Below are positions 7,093 through 15,347 of a DNA stretch of 17,444 nt, one piece after another. This DNA comes from Opitutia bacterium (GTDB lineage: Bacteria; Verrucomicrobiota; Verrucomicrobiia; Opitutales; UBA953): assembly GCA_021204635.1 (NCBI GenBank), contig JAJPZB010000078.1, positions 1 through 17,444 on the forward strand, written 5' to 3'. Under the pieces are notes generated by a model. It ran no database searches. It was not told where the DNA came from and saw nothing but the letters and a program-made list of their open reading frames with translations. The first letter of the stretch is position 1. Every line of letters begins with the position of its first letter. The translations under genes were made by a program, and so were the position numbers.

Positions 7093-7914
7093 TCAGGGTG
7101 CGTTGCCGCAGGCGGAACCTTTTTTCAATGGGGAAAAATCGGCGGCGGGCAGCGTGCCGGCTCGCGACAAGAACTCGCCGACGGCCTCGCTCGGCGGATT
7201 GGCGCGGAGCTCGTGCGGATTGCCGATTGCACCGACGGTCTTTGTCGCCGCGTCGAGGAATATTGCCCTGTCGGCGATGGCGAAAATGCTGTCGAGCTCG
7301 TGGGTCACGATGACGATTGTCGTGCCGAGGGAATCGCGGATATTGAGCGTCAAATCGTCCAAGAGCTTTGAGGTGAGCGGGTCGAGCCCTGCGCCCGGTT
7401 CGTCGAAGAAAAGGATTTCGGGGTCGAGGGCGATTGCTCGCGCGATTGAGGCGCGTTTTATCATGCCACCGGAGAGCTCCGCCGGATATTTGTCCCAGGC
7501 GTTTCCGAGGCCGACGAGCGAGAGTTTGTAGCGCGCGAGTTCCTCGCGTTCTCGTAGCGTCAACTCCGTGTATTCCTCGAGCGGGAGCATGACATTTTCC
7601 AAGAGCGTTTTTTCGGTCCACAGCGCCCCGCCCTGATACATTACGCCAAATCGTTGCAAGAGCTTTTCGCGCTCTGCCTGCGTGGATTTTTTGATGTCGT
7701 TGCCGAAGAGCAAAATTTCGCCGGCGGCGGGCTCTTGCAAGCCGATGAGGTGGCGCATGAGCGTGGATTTTCCGCAGCCGCTTCCGCCCATGATTATGAA
7801 AATTTCGCCGGCGTTGATCGTAAAATTCAGGTCGCGCATGACGACGTGGCTGCCGTATGCCATCGTCAAGTTGCGGGCTTCAATCGGCGGAATATTGTCG
7901 GCGGCGCGGTTCAT
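7093..7914 (-). CDS. mlaF: MlaF-like ABC transporter ATPase
   Basis: The 273-residue product is a complete ABC ATPase: Walker A GGSGCGKST (43-51), Q-loop glutamine at 94 (MYQGGALW), signature LSGGM (147-151), Walker B ILFFDEP (167-173) with the catalytic glutamate, and H-loop histidine at 205 (VTHELDSI). The MYQGGALW variant after Walker A and LSGGMIKRASIARAI are characteristic of the MlaF subfamily. The protein powers lipid movement through the MlaE permease, whose gene ends 15 nt upstream. The last ~25 residues (RAGTLPAADFSPLKKG) are a short extension beyond the domain. The start context is ccgaaATG without a Shine-Dalgarno sequence. Confidence 0.92.
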   Translation of the reverse strand: MNRAADNIPPIEARNLTMAYGSHVVMRDLNFTINAGEIFIIMGGSGCGKSTLMRHLIGLQEPAAGEILLFGNDIKKSTQAEREKLLQRFGVMYQGGALWTEKTLLENVMLPLEEYTELTLREREELARYKLSLVGLGNAWDKYPAELSGGMIKRASIARAIALDPEILFFDEPGAGLDPLTSKLLDDLTLNIRDSLGTTIVIVTHELDSIFAIADRAIFLDAATKTVGAIGNPHELRANPPSEAVGEFLSRAGTLPAADFSPLKKGSACGNAP

Positions 7915-7929
7915 TTCGGTGTTGAATTT

Positions 7930-9099
7930 TTAGAAACCGATTGTGTTGAAAATTACAGCGAATGCTCCGTCGCCGATGACTATTAAAACCATTCCGAGCA
8001 CAGCGGCAGATGTCGCAGCTTCGCCGATTGCGAGCGAGCTTTTCCCCGCGATAATTCCGCGATAACAACCTGCCCACGCGACCAAGAACCCGAACACCAC
8101 GCTCTTTATCACGCCGGACATTATGTGCGCCATGGTGAGCGTCTGTGCGACCTGCGTCCAATATTGCTCCGGCGTGATATCCATCGCGCCCATGACAAAA
8201 AGCCCGCCGAGCATCCCGATGAAATCGGAGTAAATCGTGAGCAGCGGGAGCATGAGCGTCAGCGCAATTATGCGCGGCAAAACGAGATATTCGACGGGAT
8301 CGACGCCGAGGACGCGCAGCGCGGAAATTTCCTCGCTCGCCTGCATACTGCCGATTTGCGCGGCAAACGCGGAGCCCGTGCGCCCGCACATTATCACGCT
8401 GACCATGATCACGCCCATTTCGCGCACCATCGCGATTGCAATCAGGTTCGCGACGAAAATCACGGCGCCGAAGCGTTGCAATTGCATCGCGCCGATGTAG
8501 GCGAGAATCATGCCCGTGATGAACGAAATCAGCGTAATTATCGGGAGCGCGTTCACGCCGCATTGCTCGATGAAATACGCGCAATCGCGGGCGCGAAAAC
8601 GCGCTTTGCCGTGGAGCATTTTCCAAATCGCCGACGCCGTTTTGCCAATAAAATCGCACGCCTTTTCGTAGCTTCTGAAAACGCTTTCGCCCCACTCGCC
8701 CACGGATTCAAAAAACGACAGAGCGCGCTCCCGCTTGTGGTCTTCGGCAACTCCGCGCTCTGTGGCGAGTTTGAAGAGCTTTTCGACGTCGCTCGGCAGC
8801 GTGTTCGCGCAAAAATCTATGCCGTGCTCCGCGCAAAACGACGAGCAGCGCACAACGTAGCAAATCAGGCTCGAATCGTATTGCGCGAGCTCGGAGCAAT
8901 CGAACTCCAACGAATGCGCCCGCTCGCCGCGCGGGATTTTATCGACAGCGTCGGCGAGCGTCCACGTGTCGGAAAGACCGTCATCGATGCTCCATGTCCC
9001 CACGAGTTTTGCGCGCACGACATTTTTGCCGACGACAACGCTCCGCGTAACTTCAACCGGTGCGCGATTGTGCGGCGATGGTGTCGATTTGTGCGGCAT
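7930..9099 (-). CDS. mlaE: STAS-MlaE fusion: lipid ABC transporter permease
   Basis: The 389-residue product has an N-terminal STAS-like part (about residues 15-110; SLEFDCSELAQYDSSLICYV resembles the core strand and phosphorylation-loop region) fused to an MlaE permease (about 160-389). The permease part carries the family landmarks: FITGMILAYIGAMQLQRFG, VREMGVIMVSVIMCGRTGSA, and SMQASEEISALRVLGVDPVEYL, with about five hydrophobic segments. In Escherichia coli the STAS protein MlaB is separate and stabilises the MlaF ATPase, so the fusion puts that role in the permease. It is the first gene of the operon in reading direction, 54 nt after the GH20 stop. I did not find a clear promoter in that gap, so read-through from the GH20 gene is possible. 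Confidence 0.9.
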   Translation of the reverse strand: MPHKSTPSPHNRAPVEVTRSVVVGKNVVRAKLVGTWSIDDGLSDTWTLADAVDKIPRGERAHSLEFDCSELAQYDSSLICYVVRCSSFCAEHGIDFCANTLPSDVEKLFKLATERGVAEDHKRERALSFFESVGEWGESVFRSYEKACDFIGKTASAIWKMLHGKARFRARDCAYFIEQCGVNALPIITLISFITGMILAYIGAMQLQRFGAVIFVANLIAIAMVREMGVIMVSVIMCGRTGSAFAAQIGSMQASEEISALRVLGVDPVEYLVLPRIIALTLMLPLLTIYSDFIGMLGGLFVMGAMDITPEQYWTQVAQTLTMAHIMSGVIKSVVFGFLVAWAGCYRGIIAGKSSLAIGEAATSAAVLGMVLIVIGDGAFAVIFNTIGF

Positions 9100-9153
9100 T
9101 CCGTGTAAACAACAGTTCTATTTTTCAAACAAACTTTTTCTGTTCAATGCAAA

Positions 9154-10911
9154 TCACTTCGATTTGGACTTCGCGGATTTGCTGAGGTCGTAGCGCTCGT
9201 ATGCTTTGTATCCAGGGGGAATAACGGTCGGGCGCGCATTTATGCCGGCGGCTTTGTAGCGCTTTTGCTGGATTTCCACGCGGCGCGCGAAATCGCTCCA
9301 ATTCTTGCGTTCTTTCGGGCTCCACGTCGATTCACTCATGGCGGAAAGGCGCGGGAAAAGGTGGAACTCCACGATTTGCGCGTTTGGCGTTTTTTCGCTC
9401 CAAAACGCCGCCTGCGCGCCGAGGACGTGCTTCTGCAACTTGGGGTCGAGGCCGTTAGGAATCGGCTCAAAATCGTATGCCTGCTGCATGGACATTATTG
9501 AACCCTGCGACAGCAAAAATTCCTGATCTTCCTTCGCGTATCCCCAGTTGTAATAGCATTTATTGCGCGTCGCGATGATGAGGTCTTTGCCATCGTTTGG
9601 TGCAATTTTGGCGTCGGTGTACTCGCGCCAATGCATGACGGTTACGTTGTTGGGAATCCCGCCTTCAGTGATTTCGTCCCACGCGATTACCTTTTTGCCC
9701 TTCTTTTCCAAGAATTTTTGCACCCGCGCGATCGCGTAAGATTGCAGTTTATCCTCGGCGGAGCGCTTTCCTTCGGCGTGAAGTTTCTCGGTTTTTATGC
9801 GCTTCTGGCAATCGGCGCAGTTTTTCCAACTTCCCTTGGGGCACTCGTCGGCGCCGAGGTGAATATATTCGCCGGGGAACATTTCGCAGACCTCGGTGAA
9901 AACCGCTTCCCAGAATTTGAAAGTGGCTTCTTTGCCGGGGCAAAACACCTTGCTGTAAACGCCGCCTTTGAGCGGGATTTCCTGCGGCTTGCCGTCGCAA
10001 GAATATTCCGGATATGCGTTGAGCGCGGCGACCGAGTGGCCAGGGATTTCGATTTCCGGAACGATCGTGATGAAGCGCTCGCGCGCGTATTCAACGATTT
10101 CGTGAACATCTTTCTGCGTGTAAAAACCGCCGTACTGCCCTGCGGAGTTCCAGTTGTCGGAATCCTCCTTTACAAAATTTTTGTTCTCCCCGACGAGAAG
10201 GTCTTTACGCCACGCGCCGATTTTCGTGAGTTTGGGGAATTTCTTTATCTCGAGGCGCCAGCCCTGGTCTTCCGTGAGGTGCCAATGAAAGCGGTTCAGT
10301 TTGTGCCACGACATCGCGTCGATGATGCGCATAATGTCTTTTTTCGAGAAAAAGTGGCGACCGCAGTCGAGGTGTAGCCCGCGCCATTTGAAGCGCGGCT
10401 TGTCGGCAATTTTCACGGCAGGCACGCTCCACGTGACACCTTCCTTCACGGGCGTGCGGCTGTAAATTTCGGGCGGCATGAGTTGCCGCAGCGTCTGCAA
10501 CCCGTAGAAAAGGCCTGCGGGCGTCTTGGCTGTGATGACGGCGCTCATGGACGAAACTTCGAGCGTGTAGCTCTCGTCGTCGCCCTTCGTGGGTTTGGAA
10601 ATTTTCAAAACGATCGCGTTGTTGATTCCTGCCTTTGCGACCTTGAGGCTCATACCTGTCGCGCGCTCGATTTCTTTCACAAAATAATTCGCCACCGCCT
10701 GCGCCTCCGGCGTCGAGGCGACGATTTGCGTCGTCGGTTTCAGCACAAAATTTCCGGATTGCGGCGTGTATGAAACAGGTATCGGGACGATCGGGCAGTC
10801 CTTTGCCGCCGCTGCCGACGCGTTTTTCGACGCGGCAAAAAGCGCCACCGCCGGAGCGGCCACGAGTACGAAGCAGAGGAAAAGCGTTTTTTTCAGGGTT
10901 TTTAAGGGCAT
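9154..10911 (-). CDS. GH20 beta-N-acetylhexosaminidase, exported
   Basis: The 585-residue product has a signal peptide (KTLKKTLFLCFVLVAAPAVA, cleavage near residue 27), an N-terminal hexosaminidase domain 2 (about 40-170, KDCPIVPIPVSYTP to LRQLMPPEI) and a GH20 TIM barrel from about 173 (RFKWRGLHLDCGRHFF, NRFHWHLTEDQGWRLEI). The catalytic Asp-Glu pair is in HLGADE (D355, E356): the aspartate assists the substrate's N-acetyl group and the glutamate is the acid/base. Tryptophans of the substrate pocket occur in SEKTPNAQ-type and STWSPKERKNW segments near the C-terminus. It should remove terminal GlcNAc or GalNAc from glycans (chitin, peptidoglycan or host glycans) in the periplasm or outside. 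The C-terminus is lysine/serine-rich (SKSAKSKSK). The gene follows tRNA-Leu in the same direction. Confidence 0.92.
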   Translation of the reverse strand: MPLKTLKKTLFLCFVLVAAPAVALFAASKNASAAAAKDCPIVPIPVSYTPQSGNFVLKPTTQIVASTPEAQAVANYFVKEIERATGMSLKVAKAGINNAIVLKISKPTKGDDESYTLEVSSMSAVITAKTPAGLFYGLQTLRQLMPPEIYSRTPVKEGVTWSVPAVKIADKPRFKWRGLHLDCGRHFFSKKDIMRIIDAMSWHKLNRFHWHLTEDQGWRLEIKKFPKLTKIGAWRKDLLVGENKNFVKEDSDNWNSAGQYGGFYTQKDVHEIVEYARERFITIVPEIEIPGHSVAALNAYPEYSCDGKPQEIPLKGGVYSKVFCPGKEATFKFWEAVFTEVCEMFPGEYIHLGADECPKGSWKNCADCQKRIKTEKLHAEGKRSAEDKLQSYAIARVQKFLEKKGKKVIAWDEITEGGIPNNVTVMHWREYTDAKIAPNDGKDLIIATRNKCYYNWGYAKEDQEFLLSQGSIMSMQQAYDFEPIPNGLDPKLQKHVLGAQAAFWSEKTPNAQIVEFHLFPRLSAMSESTWSPKERKNWSDFARRVEIQQKRYKAAGINARPTVIPPGYKAYERYDLSKSAKSKSK

Positions 10912-10957
10912 GTTTTTCTTGTTTTAAGATTGGGAAAGTTAAGCGTTTTCGCAGGAA

Positions 10958-11038
10958 TGCCGAAGACGGGACTCGAACCCGTACGCCGTTGGGCAACGGA
11001 TTTTAAGTCCGCAGCGTCTACCATTTCGCCACTTCGGC
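10958..11038 (-). tRNA. tRNA-Leu (anticodon UAA)
   Basis: Read on the minus strand, the 81-nt gene has a 7-bp acceptor stem GCCGAAG/CTTCGGC with discriminator A, a D-arm with GGTAGACGC, an anticodon arm GCGGA-CTTAAAA-TCCGT with anticodon TAA (11006-11004), a long variable arm as expected for leucine, and GGTTCGAGTCC in the T-arm. The 3' CCA is not encoded. It sits 46 nt upstream of the GH20 gene in the same direction. Confidence 0.97.
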
Positions 11039-11214
11039 AAGACCTGTCGAGCAGTTTTGCGATAATGCGCGACTTTCTCAATTTTATTTTTAGCGTGGGC
11101 GAGGCGAAAATTCCGGCTTTGGGAAAAGGAAAAAAAGTTCGCGAGACCGCAAAACAAAGGGCATATTCTTGCAATTTGAATTTTATTCTTTAGTTAAAAG
11201 ACCACAGAAAATCC
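11039..11214. other. Divergent intergenic region between tRNA-Leu and clpP
   Basis: This 176-nt gap must hold the promoters of the leftward tRNA-Leu and rightward clpP. It is A/T-rich towards clpP. A TTGCAA at 11169-11174 could be a -35 box, but no convincing -10 box lies at the right distance, so I do not call a promoter. No repeat units of the intergenic family occur here. Confidence 0.5.
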
Positions 11215-11892
11215 ATGTGCAACGATAACGACGAAAAGCAGACGCCGGCAGAAACTCCGGCAGGAGCACAAATCCAGAAAGAATTTTTGAAGCGCCGGAA
11301 GATATTCCTCTGGGGCGCCGTCAGCGACGAATCTGCGCGCGACATCACGGAGAAACTCCTGTATTTGGAGACGATGGCACCGGGCGAGCCGATTACGTTT
11401 TACATCAACACGCCCGGCGGCTCGATCACGGCGGGCATGGCGATTTACGACACGATTCGCCTGATTTCATCACCGGTGAAAGTGATTGTCACGGGCATGG
11501 CGGCGTCGATGGGCTCGATTCTTTTGAGCGCGCCCGCGAAGGGCAACCGCCTGCTCTACCCGCACGCACAAGTAATGATTCACCAACCGCTGATCGTCGG
11601 GCAATTCGAGGGACCGGCTGTTGACATCAACATTCAGGCGCGAGAAATGGAGCGCACCCGCGAGGAACTAAACAGGATTCTCGCAGACGCCTCAGGGCAA
11701 CCTCTCGAAAAAATCACGCGCGACACAGACCGCGATTTCTACCTCAATGCCGAAGAGGCAATCGCCTACGGCTTGGCAGACGCCATCGTCGCGCCAACGC
11801 AAGAATCTGCGGGCATTCCCGCCGCAGCTGATCCTGCCGCGAAAAAATCCGCGAAACCGGCGGCGAGCAAAAAACGCCCGACCGCGCCCTGA
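11215..11892 (+). CDS. clpP: ATP-dependent Clp protease proteolytic subunit ClpP
   Basis: The 225-residue product is ClpP, the barrel-forming serine protease that degrades proteins fed by a Clp ATPase in the cytoplasm. The catalytic triad is visible: Ser98 in GMAASMG, His123 in MIHQP, and Asp174 in DTDRD. INTPGGSITAGMAIYDT is the oxyanion-strand region and AREMERTREELNRI the handle helix. The protein is a little longer than the usual ~200 residues because of a 30-residue Ala/Lys/Pro-rich tail (PAAKKSAKPAASKK). There is no Shine-Dalgarno sequence before the ATG. It is followed after 55 nt by the S41 protease gene, probably in the same transcript; no clpX is visible next to it. Confidence 0.95.
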   Translation: MCNDNDEKQTPAETPAGAQIQKEFLKRRKIFLWGAVSDESARDITEKLLYLETMAPGEPITFYINTPGGSITAGMAIYDTIRLISSPVKVIVTGMAASMGSILLSAPAKGNRLLYPHAQVMIHQPLIVGQFEGPAVDINIQAREMERTREELNRILADASGQPLEKITRDTDRDFYLNAEEAIAYGLADAIVAPTQESAGIPAAADPAAKKSAKPAASKKRPTAP

Positions 11893-11947
11893 AAAAAAAT
11901 CTGCGAAAGCCGCAACAACAATTTCTAACTCAAAACGCTGTCTCGAA

Positions 11948-14470
11948 ATGTCTGTCCTTTCCCGAAGATTGAAAACCATCGCTCTCGCGAATTTCGTGTT
12001 GGCGACCGTCGTTGTCGCCCGCGCAGAAGACGCCGCGACAGAGGCGCCGCCCGTCGTTTCCCCAACCTCGGAAGAGAATCGCTACACGACGACGCGCGAG
12101 ATGAAGGACGACACAATCCTGACACAGCTCTTCCTCGAACGCCTCCATCTCACGCAAAAAAAAGTCGCCGACATCGACATGGACGCGCTCATCGAAAGCT
12201 TTTTCGAGACGCTCGACCCGTCGCACTCGATTTTTCTGCAAACGGATCTCACCGCCATGCAAAAGCGCTTTGCGCCTTCGCTCGAATATTTTTTGATGAA
12301 CGGCAATCTCAACTGCGCGTTCAAAATTTACGAAGAATTTGAAAAGCGCCTCGGCGAGCGCATCGACTGGGCGGAAAAGCGCTTGCAGGAACCCTTTGAT
12401 CTCAACGGCAAGGGAACATTTAAAATCAACCGCAAAGAAGAGAAGTTCCCCCAGACAACGGAGGAAGCAAACGCGATTTGGGAAGGCAGGCTGACGAACG
12501 ACGTCATCAACGAACTCCTCAGCGCAAAAAGTACCGACAGCGACGAAATGGGAATCGCCGACTACGACGGCGATGAAGCCGAAGTCGAGAGCGGCGACAA
12601 CGATGAGGAATCTTCCCCCGACCTCTCGCCCGAGGCGCGCAAGGCTGCGCAGGAAAAAATCTTGAAGCGCTACCAAAAGCTTCGGAAAAACCTCACGCTC
12701 GAGCCATGGGAAATCGAAGAGCTTTTTCTCAATTCCCTCACTGCGCAATTTGACCCACACACGACCTTCTTTTCCGCGCAGTCAATGGAAGATTTCCAAA
12801 TCTCCATGCGAAATTCGCTGTGCGGCATCGGCGCACTTTTGACCGACGACGACGGCTATTGCACGATTCGCGAAATTCTCGCGGGCGGGCCGGTGGAGCG
12901 CTCGGGGAAATTCTCCGTCGGCGACAGAATCATCGCTGTCGGCACGGGCGACGACGATTCCGCCTCGCTCACCGACGTCATCGGAATGCGGCTCAACCGC
13001 GTCGTCAGAATGCTCCGCGGCAAAAAGGGCGAAAAAGTACGCCTGCTCGTCGAATCCGCAAACGACCACAGCATCAGGAAATACATCACGCTCGAGCGCG
13101 ACGACATCAAGCTCACGGAGCAACTCGCCACCGCAAACGTTTTCTACGTGCCCGCCACAAACGGCGCGGCCGAAATTCCGGTCGGCGTCGTAGATTTGCC
13201 GTCGTTCTACGGGAAAGATCGCTCCGACAACATGGCGTTCAGCACGGCGGAAGACGTGAAAGAGCTTTTGGCAAAATTGAAGGCGCTCGGAATCAAGGCG
13301 CTGATTCTCGACCTGAGAACGAACGGCGGCGGATATTTGAACGAGGCAATAGACTTGACAGAACTCTTCGTCGGCCCGGGACAAAATGTGCTTCAGGTGA
13401 AGGGAACCGGCTCAAAGGCAGACGTTTTGCCCACCGGCAGCCACAACATTCTCACCGCAATCTCGAACAGACTTGCGCCGGCAGACCCAGATTGGACGGG
13501 ACCGCTCATCGTCCTCGTGTCAAAGGCAAGTGCGTCCGCGAGCGAGATTGTCGCCGGTGCACTGCGCGACAACAAACGCGCGATAATCGTCGGCGACCCC
13601 AGCACGCACGGGAAAGGCTCGGTGCAGGAGGTCATGCCCTACGAGCGCTTTGCCGACGGGCAAAAGGCGTCGATAAAAATCACGCGGAGCAAGTGGTATT
13701 CGCCGTCGGGGAACTCGATCCAGCTCAAAGGCGTGTCCGCCGACATCGCGATTCCATCGGTTTACAGCGTGTTGCCAATCGCGGAAAGCGACCTGAAAAA
13801 CCCGCTTCCGTGGGATTCCATTCCGTCGTCGCTCCCAAAAAATCAGGAGACGCCTAAGTGGCTCACCGCGCCGATCTCGAAAGAATTGATCGCGCGCCTC
13901 GCGGAAGACAGCAAGACGCGGCAGGCGGAACTTCCGGAATTTATCACGCTCAGCCGCACGATCTCGTGGTTTGACGAGCGCGAGAAAGACAAATCCGTGC
14001 CGCTCAACATCAACGAGCGCCTCGAAATCCGCAACAGCGACAAGGCGCTTAACGAGTTCATAAAAAAAGAATACGCCGAACTACAAAAAAGCGATTTCCG
14101 CCAAGCCGAGGTCAAACTCGATTCCGCAATCGCACAGGAAAAAGAATCAGAATCAGGCGAGAACAAAAGCATTCTCGCGAGAAAGGCAAATGTGCCGCTG
14201 CCGGGCGCAACGACAAAAAAGGTCAGCGAGAAAGACGAATCGCCAAACTACGACGTGATTTTGCGCGAAACCGTGAGAATTGCCGCAGACTGGGTGAACA
14301 TTCTCGACGAAGAAAAAGCCGCGAAGGAAGCGACAGAGGCAGTCAGAGCTGCCAAGGCAGCAAAGGCGAGCGCAGCGGAGAAAAAGGCTGCGCAGAAAGA
14401 CGCCGCCACAAAAGCCTCGCCCGCCGACAAAGGCAAAAACGCCGCACCGGAAAAAACTTCCGAGAAATGA
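11948..14470 (+). CDS. Tail-specific (Prc/Tsp-type) S41 C-terminal processing protease
   Basis: The frame is open from 11747, but I place the start at ATG 11948 because the earlier part overlaps clpP and because this start is followed directly by a signal peptide (RRLKTIALANFVLATVVVARA). The 840-residue product has the Tsp N-terminal domain (about 45-265, ETLDPSHSIFLQTDL), a PDZ domain (about 285-370, GIGALLTDDDGYCTIREI), the S41 catalytic domain (about 380-600) and the long Tsp-type C-terminal domain. The Ser-Lys dyad is Ser530 in SASASEI and Lys556 in GKGSVQ. Such periplasmic proteases cut proteins at nonpolar C-termini, including tmRNA-tagged and envelope proteins. Two odd parts are an acidic insert (about 196-226, DSDEMGIADYDGDEAEVES) in the N-terminal domain and a highly charged Ala/Lys-rich tail of about 60 residues. 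Its stop overlaps the rsmD start by 4 nt. Confidence 0.93.
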   Translation: MSVLSRRLKTIALANFVLATVVVARAEDAATEAPPVVSPTSEENRYTTTREMKDDTILTQLFLERLHLTQKKVADIDMDALIESFFETLDPSHSIFLQTDLTAMQKRFAPSLEYFLMNGNLNCAFKIYEEFEKRLGERIDWAEKRLQEPFDLNGKGTFKINRKEEKFPQTTEEANAIWEGRLTNDVINELLSAKSTDSDEMGIADYDGDEAEVESGDNDEESSPDLSPEARKAAQEKILKRYQKLRKNLTLEPWEIEELFLNSLTAQFDPHTTFFSAQSMEDFQISMRNSLCGIGALLTDDDGYCTIREILAGGPVERSGKFSVGDRIIAVGTGDDDSASLTDVIGMRLNRVVRMLRGKKGEKVRLLVESANDHSIRKYITLERDDIKLTEQLATANVFYVPATNGAAEIPVGVVDLPSFYGKDRSDNMAFSTAEDVKELLAKLKALGIKALILDLRTNGGGYLNEAIDLTELFVGPGQNVLQVKGTGSKADVLPTGSHNILTAISNRLAPADPDWTGPLIVLVSKASASASEIVAGALRDNKRAIIVGDPSTHGKGSVQEVMPYERFADGQKASIKITRSKWYSPSGNSIQLKGVSADIAIPSVYSVLPIAESDLKNPLPWDSIPSSLPKNQETPKWLTAPISKELIARLAEDSKTRQAELPEFITLSRTISWFDEREKDKSVPLNINERLEIRNSDKALNEFIKKEYAELQKSDFRQAEVKLDSAIAQEKESESGENKSILARKANVPLPGATTKKVSEKDESPNYDVILRETVRIAADWVNILDEEKAAKEATEAVRAAKAAKASAAEKKAAQKDAATKASPADKGKNAAPEKTSEK

Positions 14471-15078
14471 GGATCACCGGCGGAGTTGCGCGCGGAATCG
14501 CTCTCGTAATTCCGGCGCGAGGCGAAATCCGCCCGACAACTGACGCCGTGCGCGAAGCCGTTTTCTCGTCGCTCGGCGACTTGGTTGTCGGCGCGCGCGT
14601 GTTCGACGCATTCGCGGGGACAGGCGCATACGCGCTCGAAGCACTTTCGCGCGGCGCGGAATTTGCGTGCCTCGCCGACAAGAATCCCCGCGCCTGCGAG
14701 GCGCAGCGGAAGAATTTCGCCTCGGTGGTGAAATCGATATTGTCGCGGGGAAAGCCCGCCCCCACCGCGAAATTTTTGAATTTGGATTTGTTGAAACCGC
14801 AGTCCGTTGCCACCACAACGGTGGCACGGGCAAATCTGATTTTTTGCGACCCACCCTGGATACTTTGGTCGGGACAAAGCGAAAAAATTTCAAAGCTCGT
14901 CGAATGGTTCACGACGGTTGTCGCCACCAACACAGAAAGCACGCGACTAATCTTGGAATCTCCCGCCGCAACAGTGCCACCACCCCCTGCGGGCTGGGAA
15001 CTCGTCTCCCGCATTTTCAAACGCAAGGGAAACGATTCCCCCATGGCAACAATCCTGAAACGCCTCCCCGCAACATAG
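14467..15078 (+). CDS. rsmD: 16S rRNA (guanine966-N2)-methyltransferase RsmD
   Basis: The 203-residue product starts with MRITGGVARG and carries the SAM-binding motif FDAFAGTGAYALEALSRGA (about 47-65), then an acidic residue in ACLADKN (binding the SAM ribose), and the catalytic DPPW (128-131, usually DPPY) motif. It transfers a methyl group to G966 of 16S rRNA during small-subunit assembly. The ATGA overlap with the S41 gene implies translational coupling. Two loops (about residues 113-121, PQSVATTTVAR, and 147-158, TTVVATNTEST) are low-complexity and their DNA (gttgccaccacaacggtggc, ttgtcgccaccaac) resembles the C-rich intergenic units. The final residues are followed almost directly by the repeat array. 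Confidence 0.9.
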   Translation: MRITGGVARGIALVIPARGEIRPTTDAVREAVFSSLGDLVVGARVFDAFAGTGAYALEALSRGAEFACLADKNPRACEAQRKNFASVVKSILSRGKPAPTAKFLNLDLLKPQSVATTTVARANLIFCDPPWILWSGQSEKISKLVEWFTTVVATNTESTRLILESPAATVPPPPAGWELVSRIFKRKGNDSPMATILKRLPAT

Positions 15079-15106
15079 CCGCCCGCCACAACAATGGCGC
15101 AGGCGC

Positions 15107-15290
15107 GGGTTGGTGGTGGGGACAGGTTGGGACGGTGGTGGTGGCGAGTCTGTGGCAGAGGGAACGGGTTTGGTTAGTGGTGCAGGTCTGTGGTGGGAAA
15201 CCGGCTTGGTGGTGAGTTTGTTGCGGAAACGGGTCTGTGGTGAAATTTGGGTCGGTGGTGAGACTTGGGTTAGTGGTGGCAACAGTGGCA
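15107..15290 (+). repeat. G-rich repeat arm 3
   Basis: Downstream of rsmD, successive units gggtctgtggtgaaattt, gggtcggtggtgagactt and gggttagtggtggcaaca lie head to tail with an exact 18-nt period at about 15229-15290. They show the unit family most cleanly. Earlier units in the arm are less regular. The gene-free stretch 15079-15426 is made of this arm, the following C-rich arms and a hairpin. Confidence 0.88.
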
Positions 15291-15340
15291 ACCAACACTC
15301 ACCACCAACCTTCACCACCAACCCGCCACCACCAACCCGT
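15291..15340 (-). repeat. C-rich repeat arm 3a
   Basis: The units caccaccaaccttcaccacc and cgccaccaccaacccg are the inverted counterpart of the preceding arm. The switch point, at about 15290, is marked by a short palindrome-like gtggcaaccaac. Confidence 0.85.
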
Positions 15341-15347
15341 GGCAACA

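Noticed and set aside
7880..8695. 271-residue minus-strand frame inside the permease gene
   Set aside because: Arg/His-rich frame-shifted shadow of the MlaE coding sequence.
10902..11174. Small open frames over tRNA-Leu
   Set aside because: They cover the tRNA gene, whose full cloverleaf explains the sequence.
11160..11214. clpP promoter with -35 TTGCAA
   Set aside because: No -10 box at 16-18 nt matches better than 2-3 of 6 positions.
12820..13857. 345-residue frame inside the S41 protease gene
   Set aside because: Arginine-rich shadow of a conserved protease frame; no independent start signal or domain.
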